The notes: generated by a model from the letters alone, not told the origin. 64,000 bases of DNA from Halomonas korlensis (GCF_900116705.1 NZ_FPBP01000001.1:186001-250000), one strand, 5' to 3'; shown: positions 28,092-37,350, numbered from the stretch's first letter. Numbers and translations are program-made.

Positions 28092-28328
28092 ATGGAACAT
28101 CCTGACCACCCGTTTACTGAACTCTTCGAACAACTCGGTCTCGCCTCCGATCCCGCGTCAATCAAGCGATTCATCGATCGTCATGCGCCCATACCGGATG
28201 AGGTCGCCTTGCCCGATGCGCCCTGCTGGAACGAGGGACAGGCAGAATTTTTGCGCGAAGCCATCGAGGAGGATGCCGACTGGGCGGAAGTGGTCGACCA
28301 TCTGAATGCCTCCTTACGCAAGAACTAG
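28092..28328 (+). CDS. DUF2789 family protein
   Basis: 78-residue small acidic protein. Family pattern FTELFEQLGL near the start, then DPASIKRFIDRH and the closing EAIEEDADWAEVVDHLNA. Function unknown. AAGGAAAG lies five bases upstream of the ATG. Monocistronic by appearance, 124 bases after asparaginase. Confidence 0.85.
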   Translation: MEHPDHPFTELFEQLGLASDPASIKRFIDRHAPIPDEVALPDAPCWNEGQAEFLREAIEEDADWAEVVDHLNASLRKN

Positions 28329-28719
28329 GCCCCCCAAGAATTGGACCAAAATCGGCGATGTCGTGAGCGGCGTCATGTGCTGGCGAGCCAAGCCCTAACG
28401 ACGGGGCCAAAGCCATTTACCTCAGTTCATATGACCTTGGCCCGGCTCGATGGCGGGTGACAATCTTCAGCAATCGTCAGCAGTGAATCATCGGGCTGGC
28501 TCGCGTCATCAGACAGTCGCGGCATGGCGGCGATACGTTTATCGAGATAATGTAGAAAACCGAGTTGTGCGAACAGAACAACCAGACACAGCAAGAGACC
28601 TGTGATCACCGCCGTTTCCTCATGAAGTGCCGAAGCAGTCGGCATTCACAGCGTATTCCCGTCAGACCTCAAGGCACAGTTAGGCCGCTGATAATATTTT
28701 CCAATCAGCGACCTGAAGC
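28329..28719. other. Region between the DUF2789 gene and the SRPBCC gene
   Basis: 391 bases. Apart from the possible small membrane protein at 28427-28609 (minus strand) I see no gene, clear terminator or repeat here. Confidence 0.5.
28427..28609 (-). CDS. Possible small single-span membrane protein
   Basis: 60 residues from GTG 28609, which has GAGGAAA at seven bases; ATG 28645 would add 12 residues but has a poor ribosome site. One strong hydrophobic helix (GLLLCLVVLFAQLGFLHYL) followed by an acidic cytoplasmic or periplasmic tail. No family recognised. Evidence is limited to the helix and the ribosome site. Confidence 0.4.
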   Translation of the reverse strand: MITGLLLCLVVLFAQLGFLHYLDKRIAAMPRLSDDASQPDDSLLTIAEDCHPPSSRAKVI

Positions 28720-29130
28720 TCATAGCTTGGCTTCGACGCGCGACAATATTTGCCGACTGACCTTCCCGACGAGCGGCGTCGCCGCCTTGTTGACCGCCTT
28801 TTCGATCAGGCGGTTGCGCAGCGAATAGGTCAGGGTCAGCGCCACTTCGGTGCCCTCCACGACCGGCGTCAGTCGATACCGCCCCTGGTTTTCCACACCG
28901 CTCAACGATTCCCAGGCCAGCACTTCCGGCGCTCGGCACTCGGTGATGACCACATCGAATGTCCAGTCACGCCCGACGGCATGGACATGCCAGCGGTAGC
29001 GGTCGTCGCCCAGTGGCTCGATCCGCTCGATCAAGTCCGAATAGTCGGCGAAGTCCTCGACCCTTTCGAGCAAGGCAAAGACTCGCTCGGGGGAGGCCTT
29101 GACGATCTCGCTGTGTTCAATGGTGGCCAT
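28720..29130 (-). CDS. SRPBCC (polyketide cyclase/START-like) family protein
   Basis: 136 residues. The N-terminal HSEIVKASPERVFALLERVE is typical of the SRPBCC fold, which forms a deep hydrophobic ligand pocket. Similar stand-alone proteins bind lipids or quinones, but no ligand can be assigned. ATG 29130 is chosen because AGGGAA lies six bases upstream; a longer frame reaches 29163. Tail-to-head with trhP on the same strand, 72 bases away. Confidence 0.85.
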   Translation of the reverse strand: MATIEHSEIVKASPERVFALLERVEDFADYSDLIERIEPLGDDRYRWHVHAVGRDWTFDVVITECRAPEVLAWESLSGVENQGRYRLTPVVEGTEVALTLTYSLRNRLIEKAVNKAATPLVGKVSRQILSRVEAKL

Positions 29131-29202
29131 GCAGTTCCCTATTCGTCTGTCGGACGTCCCCACAATGTCGCTGAGTCAAGCAGATGTCCAGTTGCTGGCG
29201 TC

Positions 29203-30627
29203 TTAGAGATCGCGCATCAGTAACGCGAACTCGATACGCTCGGGAGCGATTTTTTCACCGGGCACGAGAATGCGCACCACATGACCTGAGCCCGGTGCGG
29301 CCGCAACGGATTCACCACGCCGATTCTCGATATGCTCGAGGGTAAAGCGACGGTTGCCGCCGGGGAGCATCAACTCCATCGAGTCACTCACCTCGAAGCG
29401 GTTCTTGACTTCGACTTCCAGTACGTTGCGGTCGGGGTCGTAGCCAATGACCTCACCGACGAACTGCTGGTGGACACCCACCGAGTTACCCTGTTCGTAA
29501 TTCTGGTACTGATCATGGACATGACGACGATAGAAGCCTTCCGTGTAGCCACGGTTGGCCAGGTTATCGAGCTCGTCCATCAGGCGCATGTCGAAGGGCC
29601 GGCCGGCCACGGCATCGTCGATGGCTCGCCGGTAGACCTGGGCGGTGCGGGCCACGTAGTAATGCGACTTGGTACGCCCCTCGATCTTAAGTGAGGTAAC
29701 GCCCATTTCGGCCAGTTGTGGCACGTGCTGGACGGCGCGAAGGTCCTTGGAATTCATGATGTAGGTGCCGTGTTCATCCTCGTGCACCGGCATCAGCTCG
29801 CCCGGACGAGTCCGGTCCTCGATCAGCGCCGAGAGCTCATCCTGCCCTTCGACGCCCCCGGCCGTCGCGGTGCTTGCCTCGGCGGCACTACCGCCGCCGG
29901 AGGCGATCAAGCCGCCCTGCTGCCCACCGTCCTGGGGCGTCCAGATGCCGCTGGCGGCATGGGCGCGGGCCGAGTTGGCCGGCACCAGATCGCCGGTTTC
30001 GTCCTCCGCGGCCGCCACGGTGTTGTACTTCCAGCGACAGGCATTGGTGCAGGTGCCCTGGTTGGGGTCGCGATGATTGAAGTAGCCGGACAACAGGCAA
30101 CGCCCCGAGTAGGCGATGCACAGCGCGCCATGCACGAAGGTTTCGATTTCCAGGTCAGGGCATTCGGCACGGATCTCGCCGATCTCGGCAAGCGACAACT
30201 CACGCGACAGGATGATACGACTGATGCCCTGCTGCTGCCAGAACCGCGCCGCTGCCCAGTTGACCACGTTGGACTGGACCGAGAGATGGATCACCTGCTC
30301 GGGCCAGCGCTCACGGACCATCATGATCAGCCCCGGATCGGACATGATCAGCGCGTCGGGTCCGGCCTCGATTACCGGCTTCATATCCTTCAAATACGTC
30401 TTGAGCTTGCTGTTGTGCGGCGCGATGTTAGAGGCCACATAGAACTGCTTGCCCCGCTCATGGGCGTAGGCGATCCCCTTGTGCAGGTTGTCGATCTTGA
30501 AGTCATTGTTGCGCACGCGCAGCGAATAGCGCGGCTGACCGGCATAGACCGCATCGGCGCCATAGGCGAACGCATAGCGCATGTTCTTGAAGGTGCCGGC
30601 GGGCGACAGCAGTTCGGGGGCTTTCAT
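29203..30627 (-). CDS. trhP: Peptidase U32-like tRNA hydroxylation protein TrhP (YegQ)
   Basis: 474 residues. In E. coli TrhP forms 5-hydroxyuridine at the wobble position of tRNAs, using prephenate. The N-terminal TIM-barrel-like U32 domain starts at once (MKAPELLSPAGTF), and a cysteine group lies at C170, C177, C193 and C197 (SGRC, GTCTNAC). Residues about 207-275 are a low-complexity Gly/Ala/Ser-rich stretch replacing a shorter linker of the family. The C-terminal U32 domain ends at RDL. No protease activity is expected. Confidence 0.93.
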   Translation of the reverse strand: MKAPELLSPAGTFKNMRYAFAYGADAVYAGQPRYSLRVRNNDFKIDNLHKGIAYAHERGKQFYVASNIAPHNSKLKTYLKDMKPVIEAGPDALIMSDPGLIMMVRERWPEQVIHLSVQSNVVNWAAARFWQQQGISRIILSRELSLAEIGEIRAECPDLEIETFVHGALCIAYSGRCLLSGYFNHRDPNQGTCTNACRWKYNTVAAAEDETGDLVPANSARAHAASGIWTPQDGGQQGGLIASGGGSAAEASTATAGGVEGQDELSALIEDRTRPGELMPVHEDEHGTYIMNSKDLRAVQHVPQLAEMGVTSLKIEGRTKSHYYVARTAQVYRRAIDDAVAGRPFDMRLMDELDNLANRGYTEGFYRRHVHDQYQNYEQGNSVGVHQQFVGEVIGYDPDRNVLEVEVKNRFEVSDSMELMLPGGNRRFTLEHIENRRGESVAAAPGSGHVVRILVPGEKIAPERIEFALLMRDL

Positions 30628-30871
30628 GGAGGATCACCGTTGTCAGGACGATGGCGCGGGAAGAAGGATGATCCCGCATTCCATACGGAACATTCCTTAC
30701 AGGACCTTTCTTACAGAAGTCGTGCAAGGCGCGAAAGTCTAGCAACTGGCACCCACTCTGGCCAGATCATAAGGGGTTGCGTAAACTGCGACACGCCGGA
30801 CCGGACCCCGGACAGCGCCCAGGTAGACGACACCTGGCCGCCCGACAAATTCTCCGACAAGAGTTTCCAAG

Positions 30872-31648
30872 ATGACCATTCCCGCTTTCCCGCCAGGCAA
30901 GGCTACCGATACCACCGTCGTGATCTACTCCGGCGGCATGGATTCCTACACGGTATTGCATCGCGCCCTACGCGAGGGCCTAACGGTACATGCCCTCTCC
31001 TTCGATTACGGCCAGCGCCACCGCCGCGAACTGACGGTGGCGACCCGCGTATGTCGCGCGCTTGGGGTGCCACACCAAGTGGTCGATATCCGCGCCATTC
31101 ATGGCCTGATCGACAACTCGGCGCTCACCGATGCCGATCGCGAGATGCCCGAGGGCGACTATAGCGAAGCCAACCTTACTGCCACCGTGGTGCCCAACCG
31201 CAACATGATCCTGCTCTCGCTGGCCATCGCCAAGGCGGCCAATATCGGCGCCGGGCGGGTCGATTATGGCGCCCATGGTGGCGATCATGTGCTTTACCCG
31301 GACTGCCGGCCCGAGTTCGTCGAGGCGATGAACGCTGCCGCCGGCATCGCCAACTTCGACCCCGTTCAGTTACATGCACCCTATCTTCGGTCGACCAAGG
31401 CGGAAATACTCGCCGACGGCCTTGCCATGGGACTGGACTACGCCGACACCTGGACCTGTTATCAAGGCGGTGAATTGGCCTGTGGCCGTTGCGGCAGCTG
31501 CCGTGAGCGGCTCGCAGCGTTTGCCGCCAATGGCGTCGAAGACCCATTAAGCTATCTACAGCAGCCCTGTTTACAGCGGCCCTGTTTACAGCGGCCCAGT
31601 GACGCCGCCAGGTCACAGCGGCCCGATCCCGACGCGGGAGTCGCGTGA
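30872..31648 (+). CDS. queC: 7-cyano-7-deazaguanine synthase QueC
   Basis: 258 residues. Converts 7-carboxy-7-deazaguanine to preQ0 with ATP and ammonia, in queuosine synthesis. PP-loop SGGMDS at 20-25; zinc cysteines C196, C204, C207 and C210. The family usually ends near residue 222-230; here about 30 extra residues carry three copies of a Gln-Pro-Cys-Leu type repeat encoded by 15-base repeats at 31558-31597. Start ATG 30872 is in a 244-base gap after divergent trhP. The stop overlaps queE by one base. Confidence 0.96.
   Translation: MTIPAFPPGKATDTTVVIYSGGMDSYTVLHRALREGLTVHALSFDYGQRHRRELTVATRVCRALGVPHQVVDIRAIHGLIDNSALTDADREMPEGDYSEANLTATVVPNRNMILLSLAIAKAANIGAGRVDYGAHGGDHVLYPDCRPEFVEAMNAAAGIANFDPVQLHAPYLRSTKAEILADGLAMGLDYADTWTCYQGGELACGRCGSCRERLAAFAANGVEDPLSYLQQPCLQRPCLQRPSDAARSQRPDPDAGVA
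31558..31624 (+). repeat. 15-base tandem repeat in the 3' end of queC
   Basis: Unit ACAGCGGCCCTGTTT occurs at 31558-31572 (one mismatch) and 31573-31587, with the ACAGCGGCCC core again at 31588-31597 and 31615-31624. In frame it encodes repeated LQRPC-like pentapeptides. Confidence 0.75.
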
Positions 31649-32292
31649 TGTACCAGGTCAAGGAGGCGTTCTATACCTTGCAGGGCGAAGGAGGCCAGAC
31701 TGGTCGCCCAAGCGTGTTCTGCCGTTTCTCGGGCTGCAATCTCTGGTCGGGACGCGAACGTGACCGCGCCACGGCGGCCTGTCGTTTCTGCGATACCGAT
31801 TTCGTCGGCACCGATGGCCAGAACGGCGGACGCTTCACAGACGCCGAGGCGCTGGCCGGGCACCTCGCCGCGCTCTGGCCCGATGTGGGTGGGCGCTCCA
31901 GGCCCTACGTGGTGTTTACCGGTGGCGAGCCACTCCTGCAACTCGACGCGCCATTGATCGATGCCCTGCACGCAAGGCACTTCGAGGTCGCCGTGGAGAC
32001 TAATGGCACCTTGCCGGCACCGGCGGGGGTCGACTGGCTGTGCGTCAGTCCCAAGGGGGAAAACTCGTTGATAGTCACCGAGGGTGACGAGCTCAAGCTG
32101 GTCTATCCTCAACCCGACGCGCCGCCCGAGCGCTTTGCCGACTTGGGCTTTCGTCTGTTTTTCCTGCAACCCATGGACCGCACGCCCCTGGGCCAGGCCA
32201 CCACCACCGTGGACGACACCCTGGCCTACTGTCTGGACAATCCGCAGTGGCGCCTCTCGTTGCAGACTCACAAGATCATGGGGATCGACTGA
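31648..32292 (+). CDS. queE: 7-carboxy-7-deazaguanine synthase QueE
   Basis: 214 residues. Radical SAM enzyme that makes 7-carboxy-7-deazaguanine from 6-carboxytetrahydropterin. The iron-sulfur cysteines are C30, C45 and C48, the C-x14-C-x2-C form found in part of the QueE family rather than the usual C-x3-C-x2-C. VVFTGGEPLLQLD is the GGE motif. ATG 31648 shares its A with the queC stop, and its own stop shares a base with the next ATG. Confidence 0.95.
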   Translation: MYQVKEAFYTLQGEGGQTGRPSVFCRFSGCNLWSGRERDRATAACRFCDTDFVGTDGQNGGRFTDAEALAGHLAALWPDVGGRSRPYVVFTGGEPLLQLDAPLIDALHARHFEVAVETNGTLPAPAGVDWLCVSPKGENSLIVTEGDELKLVYPQPDAPPERFADLGFRLFFLQPMDRTPLGQATTTVDDTLAYCLDNPQWRLSLQTHKIMGID

Positions 32293-33137
32293 TGACGCTC
32301 TTCGTCAACCGCCTGACGCAGCTCGACGTATCACTATGGTGCCCGCGTCGTGGCCTGGTCGGCGCCAGCTGGCATGTGGATGTGGAACTCGACGGCGAGC
32401 TCGGTGAGGACGGCATGCTCTTCGACTTCGGCGAGGTCAAGCCGTGGATCAAGATGCGGCTGGATGCCGGCGCGGACCACACCCTGCTGGTGCCCACGCG
32501 CGCGGCCGGAGTGGAAGTGCATGACTGTCGCGAAGGCCTCTGCGTGCGCGCCTCCCTGCCCTACGCATTCGAGGTTCGCGCGCCTCGTCAGGCGCTGACG
32601 CTGCTGCCCTGGCAGGAAATCACCACCGAGCGCCTGGCTGATCATATGGCGGCAGAATTGGTGCGACGCCCTCCGCCGAGGGTCAGCGACATCCGCCTTC
32701 ACTTGCGTGAGGAAGCCATCGAGGGGCCGGCCTACACCTACAGCCACGGCCTGAAACGCCACGCCGGCAACTGCCAGCGCATCGCCCACGGCCATCGCTC
32801 GCGATTGCATATCTGGCAGCAAGGCCAACGCGCCCCGGCTCTCGAGCAACAGTGGAGTGACTGGCTGACCGACCGCTACCTGGTTGACCGGCAGGATATC
32901 GTCGATTGCGGAGAATCAGGGCATCGGGGCCAGGTCGCAAGCCGCTACCTGTCACCGCAGGGCAGCTTTTTCCTGAGCCTGCCTCGTGAGCGCTGCGCGG
33001 TGCTGCCGACACCGACGACCGTTGAGCAGATCGCCGCCTGGCTGGCCGAAACGATCACTCTGGAAACAGGCACTGCCACCCGTGTCCAGGCCTTCGAGGG
33101 TATCGACAAGGGGGCCATCGCGGCGGCAAGACCATGA
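32292..33137 (+). CDS. QueD-like tandem T-fold protein (probable 6-carboxytetrahydropterin synthase)
   Basis: 281 residues, more than twice the roughly 120 of normal QueD. Two QueD-like units are visible. Unit 1 (about 1-125) keeps DFGEVK (45-50), D62-H63 and E113, but the zinc histidines are replaced (LDVSLWCPRRGLVGASW). Unit 2 (about 130-260) keeps H152, C161 and the HGH pair H166/H168, then PTTVEQIA with E245, but lacks the DFG and DH motifs. Together they hold one full set. The operon position after queE supports a role in preQ0 synthesis. ATG 32292 overlaps the queE stop by one base. It could be the QueD of this organism or a diverged paralogue. Confidence 0.8.
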   Translation: MTLFVNRLTQLDVSLWCPRRGLVGASWHVDVELDGELGEDGMLFDFGEVKPWIKMRLDAGADHTLLVPTRAAGVEVHDCREGLCVRASLPYAFEVRAPRQALTLLPWQEITTERLADHMAAELVRRPPPRVSDIRLHLREEAIEGPAYTYSHGLKRHAGNCQRIAHGHRSRLHIWQQGQRAPALEQQWSDWLTDRYLVDRQDIVDCGESGHRGQVASRYLSPQGSFFLSLPRERCAVLPTPTTVEQIAAWLAETITLETGTATRVQAFEGIDKGAIAAARP

Positions 33138-33406
33138 GACAAGAAACCGACACCGACGACGGTTGCCGTCCCGGCTGCGGCGCCTGCTGCATCGCGCCTT
33201 CGATCAGCTCAGCGATTCCCGGCATGCCCTACGGCAAACCGGCCGGGGAGCGCTGCGTGCAATTGGACGACGCCAATCTTTGCCGGCTCTTCGATGATCT
33301 ACGCCGGCCAGCGGTATGCGCAGCGTTTCGCTTCGATCGCAACCTCTGCGGTGACCACCGACATCAGGCCCTGGAAAGAATCGCCGCCATGGAACTGGCC
33401 ACCTGA
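33134..33406 (+). CDS. YkgJ-family cysteine cluster protein
   Basis: 90 residues with eight cysteines (11, 15, 18, 19, 41, 50, 62, 72), starting with CRPGCGACC, the signature of the zinc/iron-chelating YkgJ family. Function unknown; metal binding is expected. Overlaps the QueD-like gene by four bases, so it is translated as part of the que operon. The association could be a metal-supply role or simple clustering. Confidence 0.88.
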   Translation: MRQETDTDDGCRPGCGACCIAPSISSAIPGMPYGKPAGERCVQLDDANLCRLFDDLRRPAVCAAFRFDRNLCGDHRHQALERIAAMELAT

Positions 33407-33441
33407 TCGCCACTGCCCGCCCTTGCGTCACTGACGAAGAA

Positions 33442-36400
33442 TCATGACGAGACGCTCGCCGCCTGAGGAAGTCGCTTGTCCAGCAGCGTCCGCCAGCGCA
33501 CCAGTACCGGTGCATCGCTATGACTCACCTCGCCAAGCAAACGCCGGAATCGCTCGCGCGCAGCGTGGTCTTCTGGGTCGATATGGGTCAACCATAGCTC
33601 AAGGGCACTCAGCTGCTGGTGCAGGTTACCGTCCTCATGGGCCTGGGTCAGCGCCTGTTCGACCAGCGCCTTGACCTCTTTCCTGTCGTGACCAAGGCTC
33701 AGGCGGACGCGGGCCAGGTGCACGGCCAGTTCCGGCACAAACAGGGTGGTACGCTCCCGGGCAATCAGCAGCGTCTGATCGAGATAATCCTCTGCCTTGG
33801 CCATTTCACCGAGTGCCATACAGGCATCCACATACCAGAGCGCGGGGCGCTGGTAACGATCGCGCCCAGTGACCTCGGCAAATTCTTCCAGAGAGCTATC
33901 GATCTGAACCAGGCCGTCTCGGTCACCGGCCAGCGCCCGCTTCCATCCGAGCACACCGCGAGCGGCATTCTGCCACAGGTGCAGATCCGGGGTTCCGGTC
34001 AATTCGAAGGCGCGCTCCGCCCGCGCGGTCGCTAGATGGACGTGTCCCAGCTGTCGATAGAGCGCTGCCGCATACATCAGGGCCATGGCCAGGCTGCCCG
34101 GATGCTTGATCTGCTCGGCGAGACGAATCGCCGACTCCACCTGAAGTTCGGCCCGGTGATAGTCGCCCCGCAGGCACAGCGCCCAGCCCTGGAAACAGGC
34201 CGCGGCGATCTGCGGATGATCCGAGAACGGCAGCCACTCGATCATCATCGGCGAATTGAGAGGATCGATCTCTTCCAGATGATCGTAGGCCTGGCCGATA
34301 CGTCCCGCCCAGTACTCACAGCTGGCCCGGGCATAATCCGCCAGGCGCCGGTAGCGAGGATCCTCGAGACGGCCTGCCTGGTCGGCGAGTCGTGAGGCCA
34401 GCGAAAAGGCGTCGGCATGGGCATGACGCTGGCTACAACCGACCCACAGCCCCCAGTTGACGAGAAAGGCCTGTTCCAGATCGGCGGCTTCGTCACCGCT
34501 ATCGGCCAGCAGCTCCCGGGCACGCGCAAAGCTTTCGTGGGCCGTAGGCGAGCCATGCCCCTCCAGGGTAAAGGCAGCCTGTCCGCGTACGGTGAGCAGG
34601 CTGATCTCGCGTTCCGGCTGATGCGCCACGTGGCGAAGGCTGGCCAGGCCAAAGTCGGCCATTCTCAACGCGGTACGATTAGCGCTCACCTTCAAGGCCT
34701 CTCGAGCGGCCAGCTCGAAATAGCGGGCACCACGAGCATAGTGGCCACTGCGCCTGAGATGGGTCGCGAACTCGCCGGGATGGCGGCTGATCCACACCGG
34801 GAAGCGCTCCTCGATCAGCGTCACGACCTGGCGATGAATCCGCACCCGAACATCACGCGGACACGACAGATAAGCGGCCTCCTGCAACAGCTGATGGGTA
34901 AACTGATACTCGCGCCGACCTTCTTCGCTGTCGGCGTTCTCGATGATCTCCAGACGCAGCATCTGCTCAAGCGCCTGCGTCAGTCGGGACATCTCCCAGC
35001 CACTGCATTCCGTTAGGAAATCAAGGCGAAAGCGACGGCCCAGCACCGCTGCGACATGGGCCACTTCGCGATCGCCATCGAGTTGATCGATACGACTGGC
35101 AAGCAACCCCAGCAGTCCGCGTGGCAGCTCGTCGAGCTGGACCGTGCGACCCTCGCGTCGATCCATGTCGACCCGGCGGCAAAGCTCCTGCAGGTACAGC
35201 GGGACGCCATCACAGCGCTCGATGATCTGCCCCCGCAACCGTGGACTGAGGTGAAGCCGATAACGGCGCGCCAGCTGGGAAAGCAATCGTGACGACTGCA
35301 TCGCGTCCAGCCGGCCGAGGGTGATCTGCTGGTCCCAGTGGAGTCGAGTCGGTAATGTCTCGCGACCATGATGGCTGGCCACCAGCAGGAAAGGGCAGTT
35401 GATCGGCAAGCGTGCCTGAAGGCCCGCCAGCACCTTGAAGGACGGCTCGTCGAGCCACTGCAGGTCATCGATCATCACCACCAGCGGCCGCTCCTGGGTC
35501 AGCAGGATAATGAGGCGATGCAGCACGCCTACCACCAGCTCGACGGCCTCTCCACTTTGCGTGAGCACGGCGACTTCTCGCGGTTCGCGTGCTCCTAACG
35601 CCTCCTCGATCAGTTCGCGGCGAGAAGCGTCGAGCTCCAGGAATCCGACCGAGGAGAGCAGGACATCCAACGCATCGACGTCAATCTCGCTCCCAACGTG
35701 CCATCTGAGTAATTGGCGCGCCATGCCATAGGGTTCCTGTACCGAAAGGCGTGTCGTTGGCTGCCAGCAGACAGCGGCCTCATGGCACTGTTCGAGCTGG
35801 CGAAACCCGACCATCAGCGCCGACTTGCCCATACCGGAAGGCCCGCGCACCAGTACACTCTGTCTCAGGCCGATACCGGCCCGAGCCAGGGCATCCCGCA
35901 AGGTACGCAGTGCTGCCTCGCGGCCGATCAGGCTTGGCGGCACCGCTTCGCGCCCGCCTTCATTGGCGCCCAGCACCAAGGCACGCAGGCGAACCCGGCC
36001 ATCGCTTGCGACCAGGCGCGACGACAGGCGGGGCTGTAGGTCCAGGGCCGGCGGCATGTGCTGGCTGGCTTCCTGGGAAATCACCAGCTCACTGCCTTCG
36101 GCGGCTACCATCAACTCGAGCGATCCCTGGGTGACCTGTCCCAGCGGGTCGACCATCTGGCGCTCGGGAAGATATACCACCCTGCCGCTGTTGAGCCCCG
36201 CTGCCAGTTCAATACGCGGCGGCTCACCCTCGCCGCTCCAGTGGCGAGCGGTTTCTTCGGGAAGCATACGCCGGCAGTGCTCGTAGAGGGCAACGAGCTC
36301 GGCCAGCTGGTGAGCAGGGCCGTGGGTACCGAAGCATGCAAGCCCCAGACCACCGGTAGCACCGGGCAGCCAGAACCCGCCCAGATGATGGCACTGCTGC

Positions 36401-37350
36401 TCGAGCCATCGCAGCAGTTCGAACTCCAGCATCAGGCAGGCACGAGTTCCGGCGCGTGACGATAGATCGCCGGTCAAGCGCAGACGAATCGCCATCACCG
36501 AGAGCTGGCGCTGCTCGATCTCTTCCTCGCGCAGGGGCGAGCTATCCGGTGCCAGCGTTCGGGAAAAATGACTCTGATGGCTTAACACCGCACTCTCTGC
36601 CTGGCTATCGGACCAGTAGCGAGCAAGATGCATGAACGCCGGCTCGGGCTGCTGGCCGGAGAGCGCCAGTAGCTGCAGGTAAGCATTGTACTGTTCGTGC
36701 GCGGCAGCGAGTTGGCCTTGTTCGGCGAGCTGGCGCACCAGACGCTCGTGAAAGGGGCCGTACCCGGGGAAACGACTCACCAACGAATGCAGTAAATGGT
36801 CGGGGACCGACTCGTGTTGCTCGATCACCGATTCGGCGAAGCGGATCACCCGCTGCCGCCATTCGTTACGCATCTGGACGAGCCAGCGCTGGAACTCTGC
36901 ACAGGCCGGCAGCTGCAATTCCTCGACCAGGTCTCCCCGATATGAGCTCAGCAAGGCTTGCAGAGTGGTGACGTCGGGCGATGCCTCGAGCAGCGTCTTA
37001 ACCTCATGAAGATCGAAACACCAGCTCTCCGGGCGGCGGAAGGCAATGGTCTGGCGAGACACGACCAGCACCCGCTCGGCTTCTTCTCCGAGCGACTGGC
37101 GCAGGCAGTGAAGCGCATGCCGCAAGTTGGTGCGACCTGATGACAGCCCCTGGTCCGGCCACAGCAGTTCTGCCAGTGTTGCCCGATTGACCGGTTGGCT
37201 ATGCAGTAACAGGTAGACCAGCAGGGCCTTGACCTTGTCATAGCTGAACTGCGTCAGCGCATCTTCACCCAAGGTGAGCGAGAAGTGGCCGAACAGGGCC
37301 AACTGGTCTTGTTGCGAATTGTCGGTGACGTCGGAGGAGTCCCGCATCAT
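33442..37350 (-). CDS. Large SARP/BTAD regulator with degenerate cyclase domain, ATPase and TPR-like repeats
   Basis: 1302 residues. Winged-helix SARP-type DNA-binding domain (about 15-115), BTAD domain (about 115-250), a class III nucleotide-cyclase-like domain (about 280-440) in which the metal Asp and GDG motif are missing (GATGG at 330-334), then a STAND-type ATPase with Walker A GPSGMGKS (503-510) and Walker B LVVMIDDLQWLD (623-634). The rest is helical TPR-like repeats to the C-terminus. It resembles AfsR/LuxR-LAL regulators; ligand and targets unknown. AGGA lies eight bases before ATG 37350. It follows miaE by 30 bases on the same strand, so the two may share a transcript. Confidence 0.88.
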   Translation of the reverse strand: MMRDSSDVTDNSQQDQLALFGHFSLTLGEDALTQFSYDKVKALLVYLLLHSQPVNRATLAELLWPDQGLSSGRTNLRHALHCLRQSLGEEAERVLVVSRQTIAFRRPESWCFDLHEVKTLLEASPDVTTLQALLSSYRGDLVEELQLPACAEFQRWLVQMRNEWRQRVIRFAESVIEQHESVPDHLLHSLVSRFPGYGPFHERLVRQLAEQGQLAAAHEQYNAYLQLLALSGQQPEPAFMHLARYWSDSQAESAVLSHQSHFSRTLAPDSSPLREEEIEQRQLSVMAIRLRLTGDLSSRAGTRACLMLEFELLRWLEQQCHHLGGFWLPGATGGLGLACFGTHGPAHQLAELVALYEHCRRMLPEETARHWSGEGEPPRIELAAGLNSGRVVYLPERQMVDPLGQVTQGSLELMVAAEGSELVISQEASQHMPPALDLQPRLSSRLVASDGRVRLRALVLGANEGGREAVPPSLIGREAALRTLRDALARAGIGLRQSVLVRGPSGMGKSALMVGFRQLEQCHEAAVCWQPTTRLSVQEPYGMARQLLRWHVGSEIDVDALDVLLSSVGFLELDASRRELIEEALGAREPREVAVLTQSGEAVELVVGVLHRLIILLTQERPLVVMIDDLQWLDEPSFKVLAGLQARLPINCPFLLVASHHGRETLPTRLHWDQQITLGRLDAMQSSRLLSQLARRYRLHLSPRLRGQIIERCDGVPLYLQELCRRVDMDRREGRTVQLDELPRGLLGLLASRIDQLDGDREVAHVAAVLGRRFRLDFLTECSGWEMSRLTQALEQMLRLEIIENADSEEGRREYQFTHQLLQEAAYLSCPRDVRVRIHRQVVTLIEERFPVWISRHPGEFATHLRRSGHYARGARYFELAAREALKVSANRTALRMADFGLASLRHVAHQPEREISLLTVRGQAAFTLEGHGSPTAHESFARARELLADSGDEAADLEQAFLVNWGLWVGCSQRHAHADAFSLASRLADQAGRLEDPRYRRLADYARASCEYWAGRIGQAYDHLEEIDPLNSPMMIEWLPFSDHPQIAAACFQGWALCLRGDYHRAELQVESAIRLAEQIKHPGSLAMALMYAAALYRQLGHVHLATARAERAFELTGTPDLHLWQNAARGVLGWKRALAGDRDGLVQIDSSLEEFAEVTGRDRYQRPALWYVDACMALGEMAKAEDYLDQTLLIARERTTLFVPELAVHLARVRLSLGHDRKEVKALVEQALTQAHEDGNLHQQLSALELWLTHIDPEDHAARERFRRLLGEVSHSDAPVLVRWRTLLDKRLPQAASVSS

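Noticed and set aside
30628-30871. preQ1 riboswitch before queC
   Set aside because: I looked for the preQ1-I stem-loop and A-rich tail and did not find a matching pattern.
29716-31164. 482-codon open frame crossing trhP and queC on the plus strand
   Set aside because: It runs antisense through trhP and out of frame into queC, both strongly supported genes.
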